DNA of 64,000 bases from Saussurea involucrata (lineage: Eukaryota > Streptophyta > Magnoliopsida > Asterales > Asteraceae): NCBI GenBank assembly GCA_033807775.1, contig CM066326.1, forward strand, positions 89,008,873-89,072,872. Direction: 5' to 3'. The translations under genes and the position numbers were made by a program. The notes beneath the pieces were generated by a model, which saw only the letters and a program-made list of their open reading frames with translations, was not told the origin of the DNA and made no database searches. Below, piece after piece: positions 9,684 through 21,200 of this stretch (the stretch's first letter is position 1; every line of letters starts with the position of its first letter).

Positions 9684-9700
9684 TCATCTCCCCCTTAAAA
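9684..9700 (-). promoter_or_regulatory. gypsy A polypurine tract
   Basis: The minus strand reads AAGGGGGAGATGA directly before the 3' LTR. It is preceded by GGGACGGAATTC, the block commonly found just upstream of the PPT in plant gypsy elements. Confidence 0.85.
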
Positions 9701-9722
9701 GAATTCCGTCCCGGAATTCGGT

Positions 9723-10325
9723 TTAGGCAAAATGATGAGGGTATTTGGCTCTCATTTCTGACTCTGATTCCCATGTAGCATCCTGACCTCTATGATGTCT
9801 CCACTGGACTTTCACTTGTCTGATTACCTTGTTTCGCAACTCTTTAACTTTGTGGTCAACAATTGCTTCAGGTTTCTCTACATAATTCAGCTTTTCATCA
9901 ACTTGTATATCTGGTAGAGAAACAGCCTGATCCGTCGTAACTAAACACTTTCGAAAATTCGATACGTGAAACGCGTTGTGAATCCTGCTTGACTCTGGCG
10001 GAAGATCCAACCTGTAAGCTACTTCTCCAATTCTTTCTGTAATTGCAAACGGCCCGATATACATTGGACTAAGTTTACCCTGCTTCCCAAACCGAATAAC
10101 TCATTTCCAAGGTGAGACTTTTAACATTAAAAAATCTCCAACTTGGAACTCTAACGGTTTCCGACGTCGGTCGGCGTAGCTTTTCTGTCTGTCTTGAGCC
10201 ACTTTCAATCTTTCTCGAATCTGAGTAACCTTATCCGCGGTTAACTGAACTATATCCGGCCCCGCTAGCTGTTTCTCTCCCACTTCGTTCCAACACAAAG
10301 GAGTTCGACATTTTCTACCATACAA
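9723..10325 (-). pseudogene. gypsy A integrase C-terminus and chromodomain-like tail
   Basis: Two open segments (10101-10325 and 9723-10064) of the polyprotein separated by a TGA at codon 1389. The first begins at the conserved LYGRKCRTPLCW motif and includes the GPF/Y-type integrase C-terminus. The second reads YIGPFAITERIGEVAYRLDL, HVSNFRKCL and then VKVQWRHHRGQDATWE, ending YPHHFA before the true stop. The tail lacks the aromatic cage of canonical chromodomains, as in group II chromodomains of plant gypsy elements. Its expected role is targeting integration to heterochromatin. Confidence 0.88.
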
Positions 10326-10343
10326 AACTTCAAACGGTGCCGC

Positions 10344-11081
10344 TTAAATGCTGGAATGATAACTGTTGTTGTAGGCAAATTCTATCAACGGTAAATGCTT
10401 ATCCCACGATCCCTCAAAGTCAACAATGCAAGCCCGTAGCATATCTTCTAAAGTCTGGATTGTTCGTTCACTCTGGCCGTCAGTTTGAGGATGATACGTC
10501 GTACTTAGCTTTATCTGTGTACCCATTTCTTTTTGAAAACTCCTCCAGAATCTTGAAGTAAAACGACTATCACGATCAGAAATAATCGAGATTGGAACTC
10601 CATGTCGAGTTACTATTTCGTTAATGTATAACTTGGCTAATCGTTCCAACGAATCAGTTTCTTTTATTGGTAGGAAGTGAGCAGACTTCGTCAATCTGTC
10701 AACGATCACCCAAATGGCATCAAATCCCTTCGGAGTCCTTGGTAACTTAGTGATGAAATCCGTAGTAATCTGATCCCATTCCCACATAGGTATTTCTAAT
10801 CGTTGCAACTGACCAAACGGCTTTTGATGTTCAATCTTTACCTTCTTACAAGTAGTACAACCTTCCACATGATGAGCAATGCTTCTTTTTATTCCCGGCC
10901 ACCAATAAAATTGTTTCAGATCTTTATACATCTTATTCGCACCTGGATGAATAGAGAATCGAGACTGATGAGCTTCTTGAAGTACCCGTTCACGTAAACT
11001 ACCCAAACGAGGCACCCAAATTCTGTTCCCCAGACACAATAACCCACGATCATCTTTTACAAGCAATGCTGATATCCCCAT
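10344..11081 (-). pseudogene. gypsy A integrase: zinc-binding and catalytic core
   Basis: An open segment of 245 codons between nonsense codons 1062 and 1308. It carries the HHCC zinc site (His38, His45, Cys75, Cys78 of the segment) around the YWWPG motif, then the catalytic triad: Asp in TTDFITKLP (108), Asp in ISDRDSRF (169) and Glu in GQSERTIQT (205). The second Asp and Glu are separated by exactly 35 residues, the D,D-35-E spacing of retroviral-type integrases. All catalytic residues are retained despite the flanking stops. Confidence 0.92.
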
Positions 11082-11429
11082 TCACCGTTCTGATTTCAAA
11101 TGTTCTTCTTGATAGGCTTCTACTTGACACTTCTTCAATTCGTCGAAAATTTTAGGTAGCAGCTCAGCTCGTAGTGCAATAGCCTTTATTGTTCCACTTC
11201 TTTCTTGACGACTCAATGCATCGGCTACTACATTCGCCTTTCCCGGATGATAAAGGATTTCACAGTCGTAATCATTCACCAATTCTAGCCATCTTCTTTG
11301 CCTCATATTTAGTTCCTTCTGATCGAAAAGATGTTGGAGACTCTTATGATCGGTATAAATTTGACATTTAGAACCGTAAAGATAATGTCTCCAAATCTTC
11401 AACGCGAATACAACTGCTGCCAGCTCCAT
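11082..11429 (-). pseudogene. gypsy A RNase H C-terminal segment
   Basis: Begins MELAAVVFALKIWRHYLYG and continues through IYTDHKSL and the RNase H end HPGKANVVADALSR. It is separated from the RT segment by TAA at codon 934 and from integrase by TGA at codon 1062, all in the same frame. Confidence 0.88.
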
Positions 11430-11465
11430 GTCGTGTGTAGGGTACTGTCTTTCATGATCCTTTAG

Positions 11466-13226
11466 TTAACGAGAAGCATAAGCTATAACCTTTCCACGCT
11501 GCATTAGTACACACCCCAATCCCAGTTTGGAAGCATCACTGTAAACAACAAAGTCCTCGGAACCTTCTGGTAATGACAAAATAGGCGCGCTGCACAGTTT
11601 CTCTTTCAATATCCGGAATACTTCATCCTGTTCTGCTTTCCATTCAAACTTTAGATTCTTCCGAGTCAGCTTAGACAAAGGCGTCGCGATACGAGAGAAG
11701 TCTTTTATAAACTTCCGATAGTAGCCGGCTAAACCCAGAAAACTACGTACTTCGGTTGGCGTTTTCGGCGGTTCCCACTTTTCAATCGCTTCCACTTTCA
11801 TCGGGTCAACTTGAATGCCTTTCTCAGAAACTACATGCCCCAGAAACTGAACTTCCCGTAGCCAGAATTCACATTTTGAAAATTTAGCATACAACTTTTC
11901 TTTCTTCAGCAACTCCAGAATCAGACGAAGATGTTGTGCGTGATCCTCTTTGGATCGGGAATAGATAAGGATATCATCAATAAATACAATAACAAATTTA
12001 TCAAGATATGGCTTACATACCCGATTCATTAAATCCATAAAGGCGGCTGGAGCGTTCGTCAGTCCAAACGGCATTACTAAAAACTCATAGTGACCGTACC
12101 TTGTGCGAAAAGCAGTTTTCAGAACGTCTTCTTCTTTAACCTTCAGCTGATGATAACCGGATCTTAGATCAATCTTGGAGAAATAACAAGCTCCAACTAA
12201 TTGGTCGAAGAGGTCATCAATTCTGGGAAGTGGATACTTGTTCTTGATCGTGCGCTTATTCATTTCCCGGTAGTCAATACACATTCTCATCGATCCATCC
12301 TTCTTTTTCACAAACAGAACCGGTGCTCCCCATGGTGAAGAACTGGGTCTGATGAAGCCTTTATCTGAAAGATCCTGCAGTTGTGTCATCATCTCTTTCA
12401 TTTCTGGAGGTGCCAAACGATACGGTGCACGGGCAACATGAGCGGCTCCAGGAATCAGATCTATACCAAACTCTACTTGTCTAACGGGCGGAAGGCTAGT
12501 CAGATCTTCTGGAAAAACTTCCGGAAATTCACGAACAACCGGAATATCTCCCAGCTTATTCTTTTCTAGCTTAACATCTATTACATAAGCTAAGTAACTT
12601 GAGCAACCTTTATTGATACACTTATGAGCTTTCAACAAGGAGATAAGGCAAGACTGATTTCTACGGTCACCATAAATCACTACTGGTCCCTTCTCAGGTA
12701 AGACAACATTTATCAATTTCTTATCACAAACTATATTAGCCTGATTCTCGGCTAACCAATCCATTCCCACTACTACATCAAACTCGATCAAGGCTATAGG
12801 AAATAACTGAATAGGCACTCCACACCCATCTATGTTTATCACACAACTATCAAATACCTCACTAATCGGTACTTGATTATCATTAGCCGTATCTACCATT
12901 AACGCATGATCTAACACTTTAGGCTTTAAATGCATATAGGCAGCAAAAGAAGGCGACACAAACGACCGGTTTGCACCGGAATCAAATAACACTTTAGCAC
13001 GTGTAGAATTTATTAAGAATGTACCTGTAACCACATCAGGAGTCTCATCTGCTTCTTGCTCTGTCATCTGGAATGCACGACCCCTTGTTCTTGGTGGCTC
13101 TAGTCTTGGTACTACCGGTCTGACAACCACTGGTTTCCCTGATGTACCCCCTTGCTGTATTCTTCCGCTCGGACAATCAGACTGAATGTGATCAGGAGAA
13201 TTACATAAGAAACAAAACCGCGTCAC
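11466..13226 (-). pseudogene. gypsy A protease, reverse transcriptase and RNase H N-terminus
   Basis: The longest open segment (586 codons). It starts just before the third zinc knuckle (CFLCNSPDHIQSDC), passes the aspartic protease site (LFDSGANRSF, residue 82 of the segment), a linker ending MDWLAE, then RT with the conserved PYRLAP, SSPWGAPVLFVKKKDG, PLPRIDDLFDQL and catalytic FIDDILIYS (415-423), thumb and connection (FLGHVVS, FLGLAGYYRKFI), and the first RNase H catalytic Asp in VYSDASKLGLG. Segment length and motifs are intact; it ends at an internal TAA. Confidence 0.94.
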
Positions 13227-14267
13227 TCGACAGTCTTTAACAACATGCCCGGTCTTCCCACACCTAAAACAAACTCGAGAATCAACTTGACAATTTCCCT
13301 GGTGGATACGATTGCATTTCGGACAAGGTCTTTCCGCTGGTCGGAAAGGTGGACGGTTATCAAATCGCTGAAACCTGGACTTCTTCGGATCATACTACGG
13401 TCCTTCCCACTTTCTTTTCCCTACACATTTATCACTAATACTTCTCCCTCTATCTTGCTCCACGGTTTCCGCGGCGTCTACTGCGGCGGAGAAAGTTTCT
13501 GGCCCTTTAGCAATCACCAAACTTCTAACTTCTGCATTCAATCCGAAGATAAACCTTTCAATCTTCATTGCCTCCGTGGCAACGTAGTATTCCGCGAAAC
13601 GAGACTTTTCCAGAAAACGAGCGGTATAGTCCCGAACTGATAAGTTCCCTTGCTGCAAATTCACAAACTCTCCTTCCAATTGTTTAACTGTTGCTTGGGG
13701 ACAAAACTGTTTCCTGAAAGCTATCACGAATTCTTCCTAAGAGTAAGTAGAATATATATCAGATCCTCCCGAGGAAATATGAGCTTCCCACCAGTATAAG
13801 GCATCGCCTTTCAACATTGCAACTCCATAGAGTACTCTATCCTCTTCAGCGCATTTACTAGTCTTGAAGATAGCTTCTATTTTCTTCAGCCACTTCATAG
13901 CTTTCACCGGATCCCGATCTCCTGAGTAAGTTGGAGGCTTACAACTTAAGAACATTTTGTAGTCACACTTCTTCACTACTGGTACGACAGTAGGTGTAAT
14001 GGGCATCTCCTCTTCATGAGTAGGATCTGGTCTATCTGTTTCAGTATTATGAGTTTGGTTGAACATAGCCTGGATATTTGCCTGTAATCTTCCCATTTCG
14101 GCTGCTAAGTCGTCTCTCGTAACAAATTCCGTACCGCGCCCCTGAACTCTGCCCCCAGTTCTGCCTATGCCTCTTTCTCCCCCTCTTCCCCTTCCTCCGG
14201 CTGTTGGATTGGTTCTATTCGGGTTTCCTCCTCCTTCCCGATTTGTTTGTCTCGTACCACTTGCCAT
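13227..14267 (-). pseudogene. gypsy A gag with three zinc knuckles
   Basis: The ATG at 14267 opens a gag with an RG/GG-rich N-terminus, then the capsid-like core (FLSCKPPTYSGDRDP, KWLKKIEAIF, GDALYWWEA). A TAG (codon 177) falls where related gags have Trp (TYS-W-EEFVIAF), and a second TAG (codon 291) lies just before the knuckles. The knuckle region reads CPKCNRIHQGNC and CFRCGKTGHVVKDC, with a third knuckle running into the next segment. Gag forms the particle and binds genomic RNA. Confidence 0.9.
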
Positions 14268-14515
14268 TCTGTTGATTCAGACAACGTTAATATACACATA
14301 AGCACATACCCCATATAACAAGGTATTCCAGTTCAAACATGTACCTGTAAGATCACAATTACACTGGCCAGGTGTAATCTGAAATTACCTTACATGATGT
14401 TCCTTCTACCTTTTTATATTTAACATCCCAAGGTTCTACAATAATAGGGACATCCTACTTCACATGCAATTTAAGTCTAGGTACAGATACCAATACCTAA
14501 ATCCCTTAAACTAGG

Positions 14516-14527
14516 GCTCTGATACCA
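14516..14527 (-). promoter_or_regulatory. gypsy A primer-binding site (initiator Met-tRNA type)
   Basis: The reverse complement reads TGGTATCAGAGC, 2 bp inside the 5' LTR boundary at 14530. Confidence 0.92.
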
Positions 14528-14529
14528 CC

Positions 14530-15553
14530 TGTAACAACCCGATTTCCAAACATAGTTCAAATAACATACATTGCATAACGTCGTTACATAAAAAGATACA
14601 TCACATTACAGTTTAGGTCCCTTAGTCATTACAAACATAATACATAATTCATTACAAACTTTTTCCCTAGTTACATTACATCATAACTACAAAACATGTC
14701 ATAATCTTCAAAAATATACGCCTTCTCAAAAGCTATTCACCGATTACCCTGCTTACTTGTCCTTACTTGATCCACAACCTGGAATACATATTTTAAAAAC
14801 AAAATGAGGGTTAGGCCTAATGGTCTAAGTGAGAAAATCCCTATTTCTTTGAAAACTCTTTTGCACACCACTATTCACATAATACAAACACAATTACCAG
14901 TTATGACTCAATCATCATGTACTTTCCCATCTCATTCTCTTGGCCATATTAGTTGGTTGCAAGCCAACTAATAAATTAACTTCACTGTACGACAATTACA
15001 GCCAACAACGCTGTACGAATACTACAACCAACACACCGGTCCTAAGCCCGGCCACGTATTCTCGTATCATAGAATACTCATGTAAATACAATATCTCAAT
15101 ATATCATATTACATACATAAATACATAAGCATACCATCTATCACATTTCCAATCCACGCATATATGTATTCCAGTTTCAAAACGTTTTAAAGTAAAACTC
15201 ACCTGTTTGACTTATCAAAACGTTCTCCAAGCTTTTCTCAAAACGACTCTGCTTTCACTTCAATTTCACAGAATCTGTAATAATTAAACACAAATATTTC
15301 TTTACCAAATAGATCACACACGTCTCACTAAAGCTAAGTACTGTAGACAACTCTAATTCTCACTTGTTACCCCCAAACCCGAATTTAAGTCGAGTCCATA
15401 ATGCATTCAGTCCTCATTCATTCCCCATCCAATAATTAACAAGACACATGCTACTGGATACTTAAAAACATCTAAACTCGCCAATTTGACCAAACAGCAA
15501 AAGTATCCGGACAACACAACTTTCCGGACAGAACAGGTATTCCGGACAACACT
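14530..15553 (-). repeat. gypsy A 5' LTR, segment 1 (1024 bp)
   Basis: Starts TGTAACAACCCG and matches the 3' LTR until element D begins at 15554. Together with segment 2, less one ACACT duplication, it gives exactly 1634 bp, the same as the 3' LTR. Confidence 0.95.
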
Positions 15554-16137
15554 TGTAACATCCTGAATTTTCATTATATTATTTTATGAATTATAAACTA
15601 ACTTGGGGGTTAAGTTTGTAGTTGTTTAAAAGTGTTGTTGAAATAGATTTTCATGTTGAGGGTTTGTTGTGCAATTCTTTGAAAGTTGGAGGTTTGTTTG
15701 GTGATATGATTAATGACTCATGTTATCTAAGGAGGAGGTGGCAATCCTCTAGAGACTTAAGGCTAATTGAGAGAGTAAGAGTGTGTGTGTTGTGTGTCTT
15801 TCGATTTTGAGAGAAAGAAAGTCGAGAGAGATAGAGAAATCGAGAAAAGAGAAATAAGAAAAGAGTTGCTGGGAATTCTACAATCTGGTGTTAGTTTGAA
15901 GAATCATAAAGGTAATTATCTCAATTAATTCTTCATCTTCTAGTTAAAAAGTTTTATATGGAAATTTTAGTTGGGTTTTGGGTAAAACTTGATGTTATGA
16001 GAATATGAGTTTTTGAGTATGTTAAGATAAGTGTATTAAACATATCTGCAAATTGGTATAAACAAACATGGGTTAAAAGTATAAAAATCTGGGTTTAGAA
16101 TGAACTTAGTGGACTAAGACTTGAATGAATATCATCG

Positions 16138-16420
16138 AAGTCGCAACCTTGAGTTGCGACATTCATGATTGTCGCAATGGGCAATTGCGACTTGGAGTTG
16201 GAGTCGCAGTAGACCATTGCGACTTGGCTTTGGAATCGCAACAGTTAGTTGCGACTTGGGTTGAAATCGCAATGGGCAGTTGCGAATTGGTACTGTAGTC
16301 GCAACAGTTCACTGCGACTTGGAATTGGAATCGCAATAGAAGACTGCGACTCCAGTTCACTGCGATTTGGATTTGGGATCGCAATAGAGGACTGCGACTT
16401 CAGTTGGTTGCGACTTGAGA
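16138..16420 (+). repeat. GTCGCA...TGCGAC hairpin array in D 5' LTR
   Basis: About eight consecutive inverted pairs, for example GTCGCAA/TTGCGAC, GTCGCAAT/ATTGCGAC, AGTCGCA/TGCGACT and TCGCAA/TTGCGA, with loops of roughly 5-10 nt and a unit of about 44 bp. The stem core is constant while loops vary. Confidence 0.8.
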
Positions 16421-17863
16421 TGTAAATTTTTAGAAATTAAGGATTTTCAGTTATAGAGGGTTCTGTTTTGATAATTAATATCAGTATGTGTAATTGAATA
16501 ATACAGTAAGCTGTGGTAGTGAAGAAAGGAGCCCTTACGTGTTAAAAAGGATTAAAAGGAGTAATAACGCATCAGGTGAGTTTATTCAACTCTCTTTAAA
16601 ATTCAGTAATTAATATTGAATTAGATGCTTTATATATATATGCATGAATATGTTTTATGTGGATTGGATTAAATTAGAGATAAGCCAAGAAGGCGATTGA
16701 AAGTTGTGTTATGTGGATTTCCATGCTAAAACTTCTAAGAAATGTTATCTATGAAGTTGATGAACTAGTATTTATTATTAATCTTGCATGCTAAGTTTGA
16801 TTATCTACTACATGAAATTACTATGTGGTTATGAACTCTAAATATGATTTGAAGCTTTATTGAGATAAACTATAAAGATCCATCCATGAGTTCAAAGATA
16901 TAGATTAACAACTGATATATATTAACTCTCGTGTTAAATTACTATGAGGGGATAGTTAAGAAGTTGATGAACATGAATTATTCATATTCCTTATAATGAG
17001 CAGGATTATCTGTTATATGCAATATGTTAGATGATTATGAACTCTAAATGTGATTGAGAAGCCAAATTGAGATATATTATAAAGGCCTATCTATGAGTTC
17101 GAAAATATAAATAACTATTGAGATGGTGATCATCATATCAGATTTCAGAGAAGGGGTAATAAAGAGATTGAGATGTGGATTAATAATATTCTTTATTTTA
17201 TATATAGAATATGTTCAGAGAAATGATACATTCTATGCTGGACGCATATAGTAGTATCGATTGTATTATATTATGTGATTATGTGCTTTTACTAAAATAG
17301 GCATCCGGTCACCGAGGGCACTTGGGTACGGTATAATGGGAACCGATTACTCGTCATAGACCAAAGGGGTGTAATTTTAGTAATTGGGTGAACCTCGAAC
17401 CATCGTGAGTCCCGATTGAGTATCGCGATATTATAATCCTATTGGGACCATTGATGCAGAGGTGGAATGTGGAATAGGCAGATTTTGATTTGTAATTCCC
17501 ATTTCGATTTATGGAAGATCAGAGATTTCCATTGTTTTCGGGAAGATCGGAGATTTCCCTGTGATGAGAGGAAGATTAGAGATAGGCATAAAGTAATTTG
17601 TAATCTCTACTTTCTGATTGAGAAATAGGCAGGTTTTGACTTGTAATTTCTTGTGTGTGATTATTGATTGTGAATCTGGAATGATTCAGAGTTAACTCTT
17701 ATGTTGTTGTTGCGATTAAATGAGTTAGTCGTAGGAAATTGGGAGTGGGGTAGATTCCCCGATTTGAAAAGGAGTTGTCGTACGGTAAGATGGGTGAGAA
17801 CAGGTTTGAGTTATCTGTTCATGTTTTAATTATTAAATTTTATTTTGATTTGAGTATCCTCAC

Positions 17864-17877
17864 TAGGCGAAAGCCTA
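17864..17877 (+). other. Conserved LTR hairpin (TAGGC-GAAA-GCCTA) in element D
   Basis: A 5-bp stem closed by a GAAA (GNRA-type) loop, preceded by CTCAC and followed about 35 nt later by CAGGTAC. It lies 330 nt before the LTR 3' end. The second LTR has it at 24572-24585. Confidence 0.65.
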
Positions 17878-18196
17878 ATGTTTCAAGATTGAATCTTCTT
17901 ACCAGGTACAAGCTCCGGGAAATAGCGGGAATGAGAGACGATAACTTTTGGAAAGATTCAGACTTAGAGATACCGGAGGATCTAGAGATTTTTTTGATGC
18001 TTTTGGGACGGTTATTTAGATAACCGATTTAATCTGATTTTTATGTTATGATTAGATTAATAAGTTATTTAAGTAATGATGTTTGTGTATAGAAACCTTA
18101 CATTTGATCCTCAGGTTATATAAGTTTGAAAGTTTTGATCATAACTTATGGTAAATTTCAAGGTTTAAATTGACCCTGTTTTAGGGTGTTTCAGTA

Positions 18197-18208
18197 TGGT
18201 ATCAGAGC
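18197..18208 (+). promoter_or_regulatory. Element D primer-binding site
   Basis: TGGTATCAGAGC, 3 bp after the 5' LTR end. Confidence 0.92.
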
Positions 18209-21200
18209 ACTAGTTTAAGCGAACTAAGTATGCTGATGCGATACTTAGACTTAAGCTGAGACGTAGTAGGTTATGATATGTGAGATATGGGTAGAAGTGT
18301 TAAGACGGGATAGTCTTAGAGTTAACGGAAATACGTGAAATTAGTGCTATGACAATGATAATGGGGATTCTCCTGTATGATATGTTCACAATTTCAATTA
18401 GCTACTGTTATTATGAATATATTGTTACACGAGTATGTCTATTTCTGAATTGTTACAGTGACTAACGATCAGTAAAGTACGTTTTGTATGTATGAAAGTG
18501 CATAATCATTTTGCATGATTATCTCTATAAGTTATAGTAAAGTGTTGGTGAATTCGTCTCCAAGGTCCTTCAGAGGACAGAGCATCGTATGATTGAGGGT
18601 TTGAAGGACAACCTGGAATTGGTGGGACTCATGAAAGTCTGCCAAGGCAACCTTTAATAGGTGATTGGATAAGTGCAGAGATAGAGTATGAGATGATTGG
18701 TTAATACAGAATTAGTATGACATGGTTGAGTATGGGAGCCATGGAATGCAGATGTAGCAATTATTATAAGGCCGAGAGGGCGATTTCGGGTCGAAAGTAA
18801 AGTGTCAATGATAAGTTATGTAAGTAAAACGATTGACCTTGTTGGAGTAAATAGCCTTCATTGCGAGTGAATTTTGTGCATGATGTTTTAGTGTGTGTTA
18901 CATGAGTTTTCTTGATTTCAAATCAAATGCATAAATAACAGTTTTATTCAAGGATGAATTAGTATGTGCAAGTATTTATTTAAAGAAAAAGGGCAATTTC
19001 AATTGCGCTACCTAATGAAATTTTGGGGTTTAGCAACTTGCAAAATACTTCATACTTTACATAAAAAGTTGTATGATAGAAAATAGGTTAAGAAAGTGTT
19101 GATCAGTAAACTTTTTATAACCAACAAAGGTATTGATTTGATAATATCATATAAAAGAATGTGAGAAACGACTAGTTTACTCTGAGTCAGTAAATTTAAA
19201 CTTTTGTCGTATGAAAAGATCTTCATTTAAAGATATTATTGTTGTAACAACATTTTTCTGGTTGAGAAAGATTGAGTTTTACGGAAATTTGTAGACAAAC
19301 GGTTTTGAGATCGTTGTGTAGTACATGGGGAGTTATGAAAATGATTGGGGCGTGTGTGCTCACGTTGTTTTGAATGTTATTTATTTAAATGAGGAAAGTG
19401 TGGATTGAGTTATTTATTATATTATCATGCATGAAGGATATGAACTCGCTAGGTCATAGAGTATTACGCTTTAAGCTAAGAAAGAACTCCAAGAGTGGAG
19501 AGGTGTTGGATAAATCTTGGGAGAAAGTTTGTGGTTTTGGTAATTGTATTCAAATGAGAGATGAACAGTGGAAAAAAAAATTTGAAAGTGAACTTTAGTA
19601 ACATTAATACGAGGGTCTGTACCCTTGTTCGAGGATTAGTAATACAGTTGCCGAGGGTCGGTCATGTCTGGAGGAAGAATTAGGTTCAGGGTTAAAGAAG
19701 TATTGAGATGTCAAGTTTTGACTTTGAAGGCGAGAGTTGTAAGGTGTACGAGGCCTTTTGTATGTCACTGGGTACGGTCTGGATGCGTTCCGCGTATGTC
19801 GTGCGAGTAGTAGCAAAACCGTGAGCGATACTGGTATGCTGTGATGCAGAAGGTATGCGCAAAATGAGTATTAGTGTGTGCGACACAATCGGGGAATTTT
19901 GAGTTTGATTAATTATAATCTAAGTGAAAGTTATGTGGTTATAACTCTGTTTTGGTATTTTGTGGTTGTATAATAATTTTGTCGTGTTACATTTTGAAAA
20001 TGTGAAGGTTTTGAGAGTGATAAACTTTTATTTTGGAGTCGATGGCCAATTAAGGGATTAATAAGGTAAAAAAAAATTAAGCAAAGAGGCATTTTGGTTT
20101 ACGTAATCGTGTGAGTGACACGTGTTTAACCAAACGGTTATTTTGACCTTAAAGGCCTGATCAATTTACAAATGAGTCTTTTGAATATTTGTCAGTTTAA
20201 TGATTCGAGATGGAGTATTGAATGTGTTGTATGCTTAACTGTATTGTATTTGAACCGGTGACAATTTAAGTGGTGGTCTTAGGTGTAAAGACTGTTTGAT
20301 ATTTTACTTAGTATCTTTGAAACTAATGAACCTGGGTAGATTATATACATTGTGGAGTATGAAAAGAGTTGTGTGTACTTGCAAATGATTTGATTTCATT
20401 GGGAAAATAGCAATGAAGGGGTCGTAAGATTATCACATCTCGGAGCGTATGTTGCATAATGTGAGTTAGATGTATTTATTTGCATGAGTTGATATTGATA
20501 AATAATCTTTAAATCCTTTTAGTAGATGACTCGGTTTTGGATTCAGTAAAGTCTTAAGAACTTTGAACCGATTTGATAAGCTTGGCGTAGGCTTGGGGTT
20601 GAACTTGCATAATCGGTATTGAAAATTTAAATTTATATAACGTGAATGCATTGTGTATCCTTTTGGAAGTTTGTGTGAATGTTAAGTTTAAATCAGAAAC
20701 TTAAAAGTTGAAAGATCACTTTGTGGGATTGTTGGAACAGTGAAGGACTGTTGCTTTTAGATAAGTGTTTACTTACGATGTGGAAGATTTATAAAAGATG
20801 AAATAATAGAGATGCATAAAGGGGATGTATAGATTGTGTTGATCTATGAGGAATTGTACCCTGTCTATGCAACATATTGGAATCACAAAGAACTAGTAAG
20901 AACGAATAAGTTCAAGGTTAATTAGAAAGTCGTGAGTAGTAGTTCAACTAAAGTTGGGGAGGAGATATTTAGTAATATAGACTTGTGTATTTAGACGAGA
21001 AAATGGGATTGTAAAATTAAATATGTACGAATGACTATGAGAGACATGGTCTGTGGTAAATGTTATGGGTGGAGAATGTATGAACGAGTAGTGGCATTAA
21101 TTGCCAAGATACATGTGTCATCTAGTATGAGACGTGATATTAGAAAGAGGAAGTATCCGAATGGAAGTTTTGGGAATTTCGGTTGGAAAGTATTAATTAT

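Larger units (their letters stand above)
9723..14267 (-). pseudogene. gypsy A gag-pol polyprotein with six nonsense codons, no frameshift
   Basis: All coding pieces lie in one frame from the ATG at 14267 to the natural stop at 9723: 1515 codons, typical of a single-ORF chromovirus gag-pol. Six internal stops fall at codons 177, 291, 934, 1062, 1308 and 1389. Comparison with the normal protein context suggests Trp to TAG, Gln to TAG, Gln to TAA, Trp to TGA, Gln to TAA and Gly to TGA, so five of six can be single G:C to A:T transitions. Domain order: gag 1-290, zinc knuckles 315-364, protease DSG at about 428-430, RT with FIDD at 762-765, RNase H from about 911, integrase His/Cys zinc site 1100-1140, DDE core 1170/1231/1267, chromodomain-like tail about 1480-1514. 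The copy is dead but recently so. Confidence 0.95.
15554..18193 (+). repeat. Element D 5' LTR (2640 bp)
   Basis: TG...CA ends, followed by the PBS. Contains the hairpin array 16138-16420 and the shared TAGGC-GAAA-GCCTA hairpin (17864-17877). ORFs found in both LTR copies (at 15622 and 17775, and again at 22481 and 24483) are duplicated because the LTRs are; I see no protein domain in them. Confidence 0.95.

Noticed and set aside
16138..16420. Regular short repeats resembling a CRISPR array (also the 50-bp and 46-bp arrays of element C)
   Set aside because: They lie inside plant LTR elements, spacers are not unique, units are inverted or contiguous, and the genome is a plant nuclear one.
15622..18023. 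ORFs of 62 and 82 codons conserved in both D LTRs (and similar ORFs in the LTRs of A and C)
   Set aside because: Conservation follows from LTR duplication at insertion; no domain, no family resemblance and differences are not coding-biased as far as I can see.
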